NCBI GenBank assembly: GCA_033032175.1
Contig: CM065308.1
Span: forward strand, 22,994,952-23,058,951
DNA: 64,000 nucleotides
Source of the DNA: Saturnia japonica
Taxonomy: Eukaryota; Arthropoda; Insecta; Lepidoptera; Saturniidae
Direction of reading: 5' to 3'
The notes under the pieces were generated by a model, which saw nothing but the letters and a program-made list of their open reading frames with translations, did not search any database and had not been told where the DNA came from. Position numbers and translations under genes: made by a program. Shown here piece after piece: positions 19,997-30,059 of this stretch. Numbering within the stretch: position 1 is the first letter of the stretch; every line of letters starts with the position of its first letter.

Positions 19997-20998
19997 ATGT
20001 CTAATTGTGCAGTGGAAAACTTGTAATAACCATTACAGAAAGAAAAACCTGACATCCAGTGGTATCTCTTTTCATGTGTAAGTACTGATGGAATATTATT
20101 TTGCGTCAAAATAATTATTAATTAGATGACACGCCGCCATGGCAGTTCAGTTTACTCAAGACGCTGTAGTGTTGTGCCTACTCTTGATAGTATCGAGTGA
20201 CTATTACCGCATTTTATGAATATAGACTAGGTCATACCTCATTTATTAATATTGTTTCTTTTAAGTATGATTCTAAATATAATTTCTTTCTAAATATTCA
20301 TTAGTAAAGAATATTAATTTGTCCTATCACAATATTTAGTACCTAATATAATGTTTTCGATATTGTAATGATAATATATGATATTTGAATTAGTATGAAT
20401 ATAATTTATTTACTTATATATTTTTAGAAAATTACTCAGCGAGAATTTTTGTGATCTTGCAGCTTTCCTAAAAACCCAAAGACAAAAGAGAATTGGATAG
20501 ATGTAGTTCGTAAAGATGGATGGTTTCCAGGGCCTCGAACTACATTATGTTCTCAGCATTTTGAGTAATCATGTTTTGATTTGAGCAAGAAAAGGCAATA
20601 TTCATTACCAAATGCAGTAACTACGTTAAAACTTAATGTGAGATATTTTATAAAAATATTCTATAATTTATATTGTCATTAATTGTTTATGGTTAGTGTC
20701 ACTATAAACTATACTTACTTTAATTTTCATTGTATTTATTTTAGATTGAGAAAACTGTACAAGAAAATGAAAGTTTTGTACTAGATATGATTATTGATTC
20801 TCCTCGCAAAAAAAAAAAAAACTAAAATTACGTATAGAATGCCTGGAACGTATATCGCATCAACGTTTATTAAAAATAAAATGCATACAGTGCTATCAAA
20901 GGCGTTTGAAGCGTAAATTATTTCGCATGGAAGATTTACTTCAAGACTTGAAAAATAAAGATTTAATTAACAAAACCGATGTCCATATATTAAGCTGA
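19997..20998 (+). pseudogene. THAP-domain protein pseudogene, three exons
   Basis: Exon 1 (19997-20077) encodes MSNCAVEN and, after a one-base insertion, CNNHYRKKN...ISFHV; exon 2 (20463-20637) encodes FPKNPKTKENWIDVV, CSQHFE-stop-SCFDL and YSLPNAVTTLKLN; exon 3 (20745-20998) encodes IEKTVQENESFVLD and, beyond a run of 14 A, a basic coiled-coil-like tail ending KNKDLINKTDVHILS. The Cys, HF and AVTT positions fit the C2CH zinc-binding THAP fold, a DNA-binding domain. GTAAGT and GTGAGA donors and AG acceptors join the exons in phase. Three lesions (insertion, nonsense codon, A-run frameshift) make it a pseudogene unless they are sequencing errors. It could derive from a host THAP gene or from a P-like transposon. 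Confidence 0.82.
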
Positions 20999-21521
20999 AT
21001 CAATATCTCAAGTGCTGAAATAATTAAGAGACAGTTTATTAAAAGTAAAAATCTTCCCAATGAAAAGGTTATTGAAGGTTTTAGGTTTATTTAAGGTTCT
21101 TGAAAAATGTTTTAACTTTTTTTTATTATATATATTATGTATTTAGTGGTTAAGATAATTATGTTATCATTATTATAATAAACAAGTAAAATAAACATTT
21201 GTCGATGTTATTTTTAACACCAACGAATATATCGATACAATGTCCGTACCGGCGGACAACGCACATCACTTTGGAGATAAGGGACAAACCACGCCCTACC
21301 CCGTGCCCTTCCTTACTCCTGCGTAAATGAATCGCTTTGTTTCGATACTTATAACAAGTTTTGCAACTCTCTAGGTACAGTGAGCGGACTTTATTACTCT
21401 ATGGTTTTCCCATATAAAACGCTAATTTCATATTATTTAAGGACCAATTATGAGCATATTCGTTATCACTCATTATTATCGCAAAATATGTCTTCAATTA
21501 CGGAACTTAAAGACGGCTGGA
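20999..21521. other. interval without a gene
   Basis: A candidate polyadenylation signal AATAAA near 21178 may belong to the THAP pseudogene. A GC-richer block at 21235-21320 is unrecognised. Confidence 0.4.
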
Positions 21522-21680
21522 TTATAGTTGTGGGCAGAATTGGAGGTGTTTGAAGATTTTGTGTAGAATAAACATTAGCATTTCCAGAAAAATACCCAAT
21601 AGTATTGTGCCAAATTTTTCTGTTGACTTCCTTAATTGGTTGTAAGAAATGTATTGTATACTGCAGGACGCTGCAGTATA
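21522..21680 (-). other. small hydrophobic frame next to an LTR
   Basis: Immediately after the LTR on the reverse strand, a frame reads KFGTILLGIFLEMLMFIL followed by HKIFKHLQ, a plausible membrane span with a basic end. The annotated Met lies inside the LTR, so the real start is unclear. It parallels the small frames after LTRs at 43685 and 44152. Confidence 0.35.
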
Positions 21681-21834
21681 ATGGGTTTGCTTTAAATAAA
21701 TGTAGTCTACCGTATTCTTTGAGATACGTTTATTCACTGTTCACACTTACAATACTTAGATAAACTTAATATTGTAAAGAAACATGCTCATACCTTATTT
21801 CTAAGGGAGTATATATGAATATACTTACACTACA
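21681..21834 (-). mobile_element. LTR of 412/mdg1-like type, reverse strand
   Basis: Reverse strand: starts TGTAGTGTAAG and contains CTCCCTTAGAAATAAGG, GAGCATGTTTCTTTACAATA, TAAGTGTGAACAGTGAATAA and TACGGTAGAC. The same blocks in the same order form the LTR at 43435-43587. A polyadenylation-like AATAAA lies in it. Confidence 0.7.
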
Positions 21835-22285
21835 ACAAAACCAATCGCAACTTTCTTACTGTAATAGCGTTTTCTGTACTATAAGTATCACGAAGACTCT
21901 TTCACTTCCTTTCCTTCCTTTTAATTACTATAATAAAAATAGTGAAATTTAAATCAAAGGGATTCACTTTATTTTCTTTAAAAAACCGGAATATTACTAC
22001 TTCATTATTTGAGGTGTCAAGGAACTGGATGCTCGTTTTTTAGGGTAAAGTCGGTGGTTTATATGACGGCATCAGGTATTGAGGGTTTTTCGTTTCGTAA
22101 GTCGTCCACACCAAGATAGTGAACATCCGTGTCATTTGTCTGCACGATTGTGTCCAAAGAACAAGTATAATTGCTGCAGCAGCATGTAAGGGGAGATGTG
22201 AGCCAACCCAAATAAAGGCCTGGTGAAATTTCCACACTCAAAACAGTGTTGGATGCTATACATCTGTCTGTGCCCTTCGCTGCCG
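21835..22285. other. interval without a clear gene
   Basis: May contain decayed upstream parts of the R1-type ORF1 that follows (22100-22285), but no motif is certain. Reverse-strand frames here are unrecognised. Confidence 0.35.
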
Positions 22286-22570
22286 TCAAGTACTTATTTG
22301 AGGCAAGATGCCTCTTTCACCTTTGGAACGTAAGCTCACGCGCTGTATAAAGTGCATGAGTCTGGGCAACACTCGGCCTGTATGCCCATTGATAGCCGAC
22401 AGGGGGCATTGTGCTTCCGGTGCGGGTAGCCCGACCCTGTGGTCTGTGCCTTGCAGTGCGAGGCTGAGGCGCTGCAATGCGCTTATTGCGACAAAGCCGA
22501 AAGCCCAGCAGGCTATTACATGGGAGATGCCAGCTGCCGGCCACCTTCCGGTAAAAGGGAGGTAAAATGG
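22286..22570 (+). mobile_element. R1-clade LINE ORF1 remnant (zinc knuckles)
   Basis: RCIKCMSLGNTRPVCP is a first CCHC-type knuckle; after a frameshift the next frame reads ALCFRCG-stop-PDPVVCALQC and then ALQCAYCDKAESPAGYY, completing three Cys-rich knuckles and a terminal Cys-Arg-Pro. This arrangement is the C-terminus of the Gag-like ORF1 of R1-type LINEs, which binds its own RNA. One frameshift and one stop inactivate it. The reverse transcriptase half is not present next to it. Confidence 0.75.
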
Positions 22571-23051
22571 GCCGTGCGTCTGCCCAATACAAATGTGCTA
22601 CGTCAACCTATACAGAGCGGGACCGCGCACCGAGGGCGTGAACGCGACGGAAACGATTCCCTCGTACTTTGTATAACCGACGGCGGATAACACGCTACGG
22701 TAACCAGCTGTCTGGAAACCAGTGCGTGCGAGCCCCTCTCACTACGTGCGACCGACCCTGCTCACACCCGAAACTACTAGGCGTGAAGAGGACGAAACAT
22801 TAAGGTACACACGCAGTGAAGTGCCTGCTGGTAGGCGCGGCGCCGACGTAGTACGAAAGCGGAGAGGACTGGGTCGCTGGCGGGTTGAACACTTGTGAAG
22901 ATGCAAATGACACACAGATACCACAATAAATTCAGCTGTATTCTTCAAGACACAATACAATATTTCTATCTTCTGGGTACTGTTTCTTCCAGTCTTGTTT
23001 CTTGATTCTTGAGCCTTGAGTCTTGAGTCTTCAGCTTGTGGCACCTGTGTG
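22571..23051. other. unassigned sequence
   Basis: GC-rich to about 22890, then AT-rich. Contains GAGCCTTGAGTCTTGAGTCT (23009-23028). It is the 5' flank of the first Jockey insertion. Confidence 0.3.
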
Positions 23052-23062
23052 TGCCGGTTGGC
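23052..23062. other. target-site duplication, first copy
   Basis: TGCCGGTTGGC, repeated at 25120-25130 and 25835-25845 around two Jockey insertions. Confidence 0.8.
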
Positions 23063-25119
23063 CTTTTTATTTTTTATTTTTTTGAACTGACTACACTGTT
23101 AGCCTTAGGGGCCCTATCCTAAAACAGAGCCACTGCGGCTTTTACAGCTTCACCGGACTTGGGGGCGAGCGCTTAGGGCACTCAGCCGCGAAAGTTTGTG
23201 ACGACCCGCACGAGGGTGCCAGAGTGGCCGAACCTCGGCTCGGGCGGTCGTCGCGAATGCGAAAAAGTCGCGATCTAACTAATTCCCTAATCCTATGAGA
23301 ATTCGAGCTAACTACTATATACTCATATGCACGTTCCCCTCCTCCTGGGAGGAAGGAGTGGACCATGCGTATGTGTATTTAATAATCGGAATGGTTTTTC
23401 TACACTAACTAGCGCATTAGTATAACTAGCGCAAAAAAAGAAAAAAAAAAGGTCCCTTACAGAACCTATGTACCTGTGTGGCGTGCACGTGTGTGTGTTC
23501 ATACGTGTGTAATGTTGTGTGTGGGTAACTAAGTGTTGCACGTATAGTGTCACTTTGTATCGCGCGGGCGGCTGCCTGACCCAAGGGTTTCACACCGAGG
23601 AACGGACCTAGGCTTGGGTTGCCGCTAGAGAGGGTGGACGTGACGGGTGTGCGGGAGCGAAGTTGACCGCCCGTCCTCTGCGGAGAGAACGGTGGTTACG
23701 CGGGCGTGGGCGGTGGCACTCTCTGTTTGGAGAGACGGTGGCGGCGTAGAACGCGTTAGCTTTTTCGGTTTGGTCGGGCGGGTCAGTGAATATATTATGC
23801 GGCCGGCGTTTTCTCCGGCAGGCGTTGGGGTCGGGCACATACGAAGCTGCCGCTTTTATTAAGGGATTCGCGTGGTTCGACGCGGTGTCGAAATAAGAGC
23901 GAGAAAGGTGTTTGGCATAGGCATGTATCGAAGGAAGGTCCATATCTCTATGGAGATCCTTCATACGAACAAACCAAAGGGCGCCGGTAAGGCGGTGAAG
24001 AAACTTGTTCTGGATGGCTTGTAAGCGTTCCCAATTATATCTTGACATATGTGCGAACGCAACGCAGCTATATGTCATGATCGGTCGGATACACATCTTG
24101 TAGAGCGTAAGCTTGTGTCTCGTGGACATTTTGCTTACAGCACATAACAGGGGATGCAATCGGGCGAGGGTCCAGGAGGCCCTTTTCCTAACCAGATTGA
24201 TGTGGCGTATAAAGGAGAGTCTACTATCTAGGGTTACACCTAGATATTTGGTCGTCTTTTCCCAGGGGATTGGATTACCGAAGAGTTCAAGGGGATTGTC
24301 CTTGAGTTTTTGCGGTATCTGTGTGGCGGTTTGGTCGAAGAGCACCGCTGCGCTCTTCGTGGGGTTTATGGCTATTCGCCAGTCGTTAAACCACTTCCCG
24401 AGAGTGGTCACGGCTCTTTGGATTCTACATTTGAGGTTTCTCGTTTGCTTTTGAGAGGAGTATATGACTGTATCGTCAGCGTATAGGCCTACTTCAACTT
24501 TCTCTTGAAGTTTTGGTAGGTCACTGACGTACAGATTGAAGAGGTTAGGTGCCAGGATGGAACCTTGGGGGACGCCTGAGCGTATGGGATGGGGTGTGGA
24601 TAGTTCACCTTCCACTCTGTAGCGAAAGGTGCGGTCTTTGAGGTAGTCGCGGATGATTTTAACTAATCTATCGGGGACTTCGCGGGAGTACAGCTTGTAG
24701 ACTAATCCTTCGTGCCAGACCTTATCAAAGGACTTGGCTACGTCGAAAAAGACTGCCAGTGTGCGACGGGGTATAGATAACTCGGAAAAGTTAAACAAAA
24801 TGTGCTCCGTGAGGCGGTGCACTTGATGAGTGCAAGAATGTCTAGTACGAAAACCGAATTGCTCAGGCGAGTAGAGGTTTTTCTCCTCTATTACGGATTT
24901 GAGACGGTTCAGGAGGATCCGCTCATAGATTTTACCTAGGGTATTGAGGAGACTGATAGGGCGGTAGCTGTCGGGAAGCGACGTGCTCTTGCCGGGCTTG
25001 TGAATACCTATGACAATGGCCGTTTTCCAGACGGCTGGAAAATGGCAGTTGGCTATGGCTACATTGAATATGCAGACCAATAGAGCTATGAGGTGATCGG
25101 GAAGAAGTTTGAGTACTTC
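23063..25119 (-). mobile_element. Jockey-clade LINE copy A
   Basis: The reverse-strand element has its A-rich tail at 23063-23083, a 3' untranslated region to about 23607, and an open reverse transcriptase frame up to 25080. TGCCGGTTGGC occurs on both sides (23052-23062 and 25120-25130). It is 5'-truncated: no endonuclease region is present. The long intact frame suggests a young insertion. Confidence 0.9.
23608..25080 (-). CDS. Jockey-type reverse transcriptase, 490 residues, open
   Basis: Motifs in order: HFPAVWKTAIVIGIHKPGK and SYRPISLLNTLGKIYERIL (fingers), FDVAKSFDKVWHEGL, IRSGVPQGSILAPNLFNLYV, VGLYADDTVIYSS (catalytic Asp pair), KYLGVTLDSRLSF, LYKMCIRPIMTYSCVAFAH and a Pro/Arg-rich tail ending SLAATQA. 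This is the reverse transcriptase part of a Jockey ORF2, which copies element RNA onto nicked target DNA. The first Met is internal; the endonuclease domain that should precede it is missing through truncation. No stop or frameshift interrupts the 490 codons. The same C-terminus recurs in copy B. Confidence 0.92.
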   Translation of the reverse strand: MVCIFNVAIANCHFPAVWKTAIVIGIHKPGKSTSLPDSYRPISLLNTLGKIYERILLNRLKSVIEEKNLYSPEQFGFRTRHSCTHQVHRLTEHILFNFSELSIPRRTLAVFFDVAKSFDKVWHEGLVYKLYSREVPDRLVKIIRDYLKDRTFRYRVEGELSTPHPIRSGVPQGSILAPNLFNLYVSDLPKLQEKVEVGLYADDTVIYSSQKQTRNLKCRIQRAVTTLGKWFNDWRIAINPTKSAAVLFDQTATQIPQKLKDNPLELFGNPIPWEKTTKYLGVTLDSRLSFIRHINLVRKRASWTLARLHPLLCAVSKMSTRHKLTLYKMCIRPIMTYSCVAFAHMSRYNWERLQAIQNKFLHRLTGALWFVRMKDLHRDMDLPSIHAYAKHLSRSYFDTASNHANPLIKAAASYVPDPNACRRKRRPHNIFTDPPDQTEKANAFYAATVSPNRECHRPRPRNHRSLRRGRAVNFAPAHPSRPPSLAATQA

Positions 25120-25129
25120 TGCCGGTTGG

Positions 25130-25130
<1 letters not shown>

Positions 25131-25191
<61 letters not shown>

Positions 25192-25823
25192 CTGACTACA
25201 CTGTTAGCCTTAGGGGCCCTAAAGCCGCTGCGGCTTTTACAGCTTCACCGGACTTGGGGGCGAGCGCAGAGGGCACTCAGCCGCGAAAGTTTTGTGGACG
25301 ACTCGCACGAGGGTGCCAAAGTGGCCGGACCTCGGCTCGGGCGGTCGTCGCGTTCGCAAATAGGTCGCGATCTATTCGAATCCCTACACCTACGATTCGA
25401 GCTAACTAAATATACACATAGGCACGTTCCCTTCCTCCTGGGAGGAAGGAAGGAACCGTGCGTATGTGTATTCAATAATCGGAATGTTTCTACACTAACT
25501 AGCGCTAACTAACTAGCGTAAAAAAAGAAAAAAAAAGGTCCCTCACAGAACCTATGTACCTGTGTGGTGTGCACGTGTGTATGTTCATACGTGTGTAGTG
25601 TTGTATGTAGGTAGCTAAGTGATGCACGTACAGTGTCACTTGTATCGCGCGGGCGGTTGCCTGACCCAAGGGTTTCACACCGAGGAACGGACCTAGGCTT
25701 GGGTTACCGCTAGAGAGGGTGGACGTGACGGGTGTGCTGGAGCGAAATTGACCGCCCGCCCTCTGCGGAGAGAACGGTGGTTACGCGGGCGTGGGCGCTG
25801 GCACGCTCTGTTTGGAGAGACGG
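25131..25823 (-). mobile_element. Jockey-clade LINE copy B, 0.7 kb, 57-nt tail
   Basis: The reverse-strand tail is a pure run of 57 T on the given strand (25131-25187), followed by the same 3' region as copy A with few differences and the last codons of the reverse transcriptase. It breaks off at 25823, where copy A continues GTGGCGGCG. Eleven extra bases precede the third TGCCGGTTGGC (25835-25845). It lies head to tail with copy A, sharing the middle duplication. Confidence 0.9.
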
Positions 25824-25845
25824 ATGTGTAATATTGCCGGTTGGC

Positions 25846-27060
25846 CCCGGTAGCTCGCCTTTTATCTTGTTTTTCGGAGAGCGAGACGGACGATGGCGTC
25901 TCTATCTGTACTGCTCTTTACCAAATATGGGCATGGCCCGCTAACCGTGGTGACGTGGCGCGGTTGCACTATCGCTGTCTCTATCCATATTATTATTATT
26001 ACTTGTATGCAAAATCTAATAAATCGTTAATATCTCTAATTACAATTATTCAATTACTATAAAAACTGTTTCACATTATTGTAGACACAAATACCTATAC
26101 AAAAACACTAACTTTAACATCATAGGTGGATAAACATTGTAAATACAGAGCGTTAAACATTGCAACTTTAAAACGGCTTGAAACTCGTTATATACACACT
26201 ATTTGGCGTTACAAACATTATGAAACATATACAGAAGGCTGATTTACCTATATAACACAAAACGTTACATACAACTTCTATATAATATGGATTATCGACG
26301 ATATATGAGTTTAGTACTTTAAGCGACTATTTCTATTAAATTACAAGCATTTTTATAACTTATTTACTGTCCTTATATACCTACACGTTATAGTATCACA
26401 TTCAAAACATTAGATTTATGATTGTTCATATAATTATTAATCCTTACAACTTATATTTACAATTACTATTTTGTGTATCATCACGCTTAGGCCTATGCGT
26501 CGCTAACAGGAGGGTTGCTTCAGCTTCAGCTCCAGCGATAATATCTATACTCCATAGTGATTGTGTACTTATTACGGGATTCTCCACGTTAGAAAAAAAG
26601 GAGAGAAATGGCGTCATGTCTGTAAGAGCTGGATAACAAAGGTATTAATAATGCCCTAATATTCTAAGAAGGAAGAAGCAGTAAGTGAAAAAGTAACGCT
26701 TTTTGAAAAATCACGCAAGAAAGGAAAGGGTATAGGAAAAGGAAAAAAAATAGACAATCTCGATATAGAAACAAGCTCGAATGCTTTCTGCATATAGTTC
26801 GCACTTTTGTATCTTATGAAATATGAGAGATTCAAATACTTTGTTGGATAGAGGTGTTGAAGTAGTTGAACCTCGCGAACCCGAACGACGTCACTATGAT
26901 CTACGTCAGAAGACAACAGCACACGGTTACAGGTCCCACTGTACGTGACGTGAGGGCGCTCGCCGTCACTCTAGAGACTGAGCCGGTAAACGAGTGCGGA
27001 CACAGGGAGCATAGGCGTCACGTACGTCACACTCGCTCCTGTTCGTTTTGATGGTTGGGC
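25846..27060. other. interval without an assigned gene
   Basis: AT-rich with a GC-richer block (26870-27055) that holds several ACGTCA/TGACGT-type half-sites: GACGTCAC, CTACGTCAG, TACGTGACGTGAG and GCGTCACGTACGTCACAC. A 61-codon frame overlaps it without known motifs. Confidence 0.35.
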
Positions 27061-27430
27061 TTCGAGAACATTTTTATTAATTTATCTAAATATTATTAAA
27101 ATATTGAATAAATAAATATAACATAATATCTATTTATAACGATATCAACTGAATGTAGTAAGTAGGTAAAGTATTATTATCGCACCATTTTGGTATCTGT
27201 AAGGAGATATTTAAATGTCATGTTATCTTTAGTCGGATAATCGATGTGATCCGAGTGATTTGATAATTTGACATGACGGATCACTTCAATCATCTACTAA
27301 GTAGTGTCTTATCTTCAGACTCTTCATGAATTATCTTGTAATTTAATCACGTTATTGATTATAATATTATCATAGTATAATAAATTTGGAATGCTTTATG
27401 TATTAAGCAAATCCTTCCTAATTTATAACA
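27061..27430. other. AT-rich interval, nothing recognised
   Basis: No coding frame or repeat that I recognise. Confidence 0.4.
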
Positions 27431-28040
27431 GGCACATTCACCACAACTGTGGTGAATTTTTTAAATAAAGAAACAAAACATTTATTCTTAAGACAAAAAC
27501 ACTCTATTACATAATGTACATAAAAAGGAATAATGTAAATGGTCCAGCTACGTGTCCTGCCATTAAGAATGGGCGTCCAGCTCAGCATATGCTGAAGTGT
27601 CACGGGGCACTTTGCGCTGATTTTCAGCTGGAACCCCAAAGCAAGTCGCGGTGCGCCAACTATAATCAATCGAAATATAAAACACATAATAACAATAATA
27701 ATTAACTACTCATAACATAACATTAAAAAAAAAAAAAAGAAAACAAATAAATAAAAATGAAAAATAATATATTAAAATTCAAAATTTATTTTTTATACAC
27801 AAGATTTACTAACATTTACACAGTGACTTCCAAACTAGGCAGAGCCTGTATCTTGGAAGCCGGTATACGAATTTACAAAACATTTTGCACAAACACTTCA
27901 GGTGACCGTAAACGATTTTTAACCGACTTCCAAAAAAAGGAGGAGATTATCAATTCGGTTGTTTTTTTTTTATGTTTGTTACCACATAAATCCGACATTT
28001 ATAAACCGTTTTTTTTTTTTTTTGAATGGGGATATTAGGT
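27431..28040. repeat. old dispersed repeats with A-rich tracts
   Basis: The block at 27810-28000, with AGGCAGAGCCTGTATCTTGG and AACCGACTTCCAAAAAAAGG followed by AGGAGATTATCAATTCGGTT, matches a repeat I remember as very common in lepidopteran genomes. A-rich tracts occur at 27726 and 28009. Confidence 0.5.
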
Positions 28041-28149
28041 GAATTCCATTTTAATTTAATTGGTATTGAACTTTGGATTTCGAAGATACACCTGAAAAAG
28101 CTTCAAATTCAAAAGGAAAATGTATAGTGATTGATATATTGGTAGTACC

Positions 28150-28602
28150 TAACTAAGAATGTGAGGAACGAAGGAACTGCGAAGACACAACGGAACTCTT
28201 TAACAATAAACAGTACGAACGTGGAATGTTTCCTCCCTTGCCTCCTTTTGCATATTCTTCGTTTGTGTAATGGGTTGTGTTCTGTTCAGTATGGTACCAG
28301 TGGCTAGTTTCCACCAACGCACCGCTCACCATCGGTAGGAAGTTCATCTTCACACTTTGAAACCTAAATGGTCGCGGACAGTACAATTTCAGAGGAATAT
28401 TTTTACGCGAATGACCTTTTTGTGGAATAAGCTCCCTAGTGCTGATGTTTTCCCAGGGGACTAGAGTATACAGTTCTTCAAAAAGGGGGTAAAAAGTTTT
28501 CAAAAGGCCGGCAACACTCATGTGATACATGTGTGTAAGCGTCCATAGGCTGCAGTGACCGCTTACCATCAGGCGGACCGCATGCTTGTTTGCTACAATC
28601 TT
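28150..28602 (-). repeat. dispersed lepidopteran-type repeat, copy 1
   Basis: On the reverse strand it opens GGTCCGCCTGATGGTAAGCG and CAGCCTATGGACGCTTAC, passes TGTTGCCGGCCTTTTG and runs on to about 28150. The same opening recurs at 28755-28815. I take it as a non-coding dispersed element. The 138-codon reverse frame within it has no known motif. Confidence 0.5.
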
Positions 28603-28754
28603 AGTATGTGCACAGGGAAATGTCTTTGGAGATTTGTCTCTACTTGGGACAGTCCGACTAGTGGAATACCGTATAGAAGACCGCAGCCAAATAACCTAGT
28701 GGTTTGTTCCTGCGGTCAGTTCGGTTTCCATAGCTCTTTGAGGTAGGTGGTTCC

Positions 28755-28830
28755 TACATGTATCCAAAGGCTACGGTATCCGCTTACCATCAGGCGGGCT
28801 GTATGCTTGTTTGCCACCTTTGTTGTATAA
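28755..28830 (-). repeat. dispersed lepidopteran-type repeat, copy 2 (end only)
   Basis: CAGCCCGCCTGATGGTAAGC on the reverse strand and the adjoining CGTAGCCTTTGGATACATG match copy 1 with several changes. Confidence 0.5.
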
Positions 28831-29629
28831 AAAAGGCACTGGAACTCCGTAATTAAACAATGTAACCTTGCCGTGTTTGGGTTTCATGGAATTGTCATGA
28901 GATTTACTCTCACCTACAAGTGATTTTAATGATAATATTCGTATATTCGAGTCGTGTATTGTTTGCGTCCTCAAGTGTCAAAAGAAAGATTTTATAGCCC
29001 CGTTAAGTAACGGAAACCGTTACGGCAAGTGACGGAAAACAGAAGTCCGTTAAGTCGTGTGGTCGATGTGTTAATTTGTTGGCGTCCAAATCTAACAACA
29101 TTTTAATATCTATCAAGATTTGATGCACCAGTTACTATCTATTCGCTTGAGACCAACTGCTTTCGGTAACTCCTCACCCTCCAGTTGGCCTCTTCTTAAG
29201 ACCGGCCTTTTTTTTTATTATTATGCCCATTGCTCTGTGGGTCCTTCAGAGTCGGAAATCTTAACATCACTCGGGATTTTATGTCGATTTTTATCAATGA
29301 TAGAAAAGCATCAGATTTATTGACATCTTTAGAAATTACGTTACATGATATTTTGCTACCATTATATGCAGATACCAGTTACCAACAGAACGCAAGACTC
29401 ACTAAAAAGGAAGAAAAAAACTATTTGACACAAAAACAAAACCCACTCCAAAATGCTACTTACTCAGAAAACATTCACTAAAAAGTAAAAAATAATTACG
29501 TTATTTATTTACTTAAAAATATCCTTTTCTAACTCAGTTTGATATTTCTACGAACTATTCGTCTGCCACATATTTTATTAGGACAATAATATACCATCGT
29601 AATGAAACTGATAAGTCTAATTGTGCCTT
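28831..29629. other. interval without a gene
   Basis: AT-rich with scattered short frames; nothing recognised. Confidence 0.35.
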
Positions 29630-29810
29630 TCATTCTGAAGACGTACTACGAATATTGATAAGACAAGAATTAAAAGAAGTTTTTAGTAGTTACGCTGATT
29701 AAAATTTACAAGGCCCTTTACAAGGAATTAAAACTATCAAAAAAGATCTCGGCCATATAAATGAATCAATGGAATTCATAATCAAAATTTTGAAGAATTA
29801 AAAATGGAGT
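29630..29810 (+). mobile_element. possible LINE ORF1 coiled-coil remnant
   Basis: A frame reads HSEDVLRILIRQELKEVFSS, then after a stop GIKTIKKDLGHINESMEFI. Such charged coiled-coil stretches are usual in the first ORF of insect LINEs. Short and interrupted, so tentative. Confidence 0.4.
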
Positions 29811-30059
29811 GTATGGTAAATTTTAAGAAAAATAAGTAATCTTAAAATTAGTATTTACTGTTAGATAGCTGATGATATAGGGAATAACTTAGGCTACTTT
29901 TATTTTTGAAAAATAATTAGGGTTCCGCACAAATAAAAACATAACTGGTCATCGTGAATCAATTCGGGCGCTTAAATGGCTTATGCTGAGTAAACCATAA
30001 GAGATACAGCAAATTAAGAGCTTTAATTTCATTAATTATTATTCTTATAACATTACTTA

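Noticed and set aside
25093..25512. 139-codon forward frame with a long Phe run
   Set aside because: It is the antisense of the Jockey A tail and 3' region.
28153..28569. 138-codon reverse frame
   Set aside because: It coincides with a dispersed repeat and has no recognisable domain.
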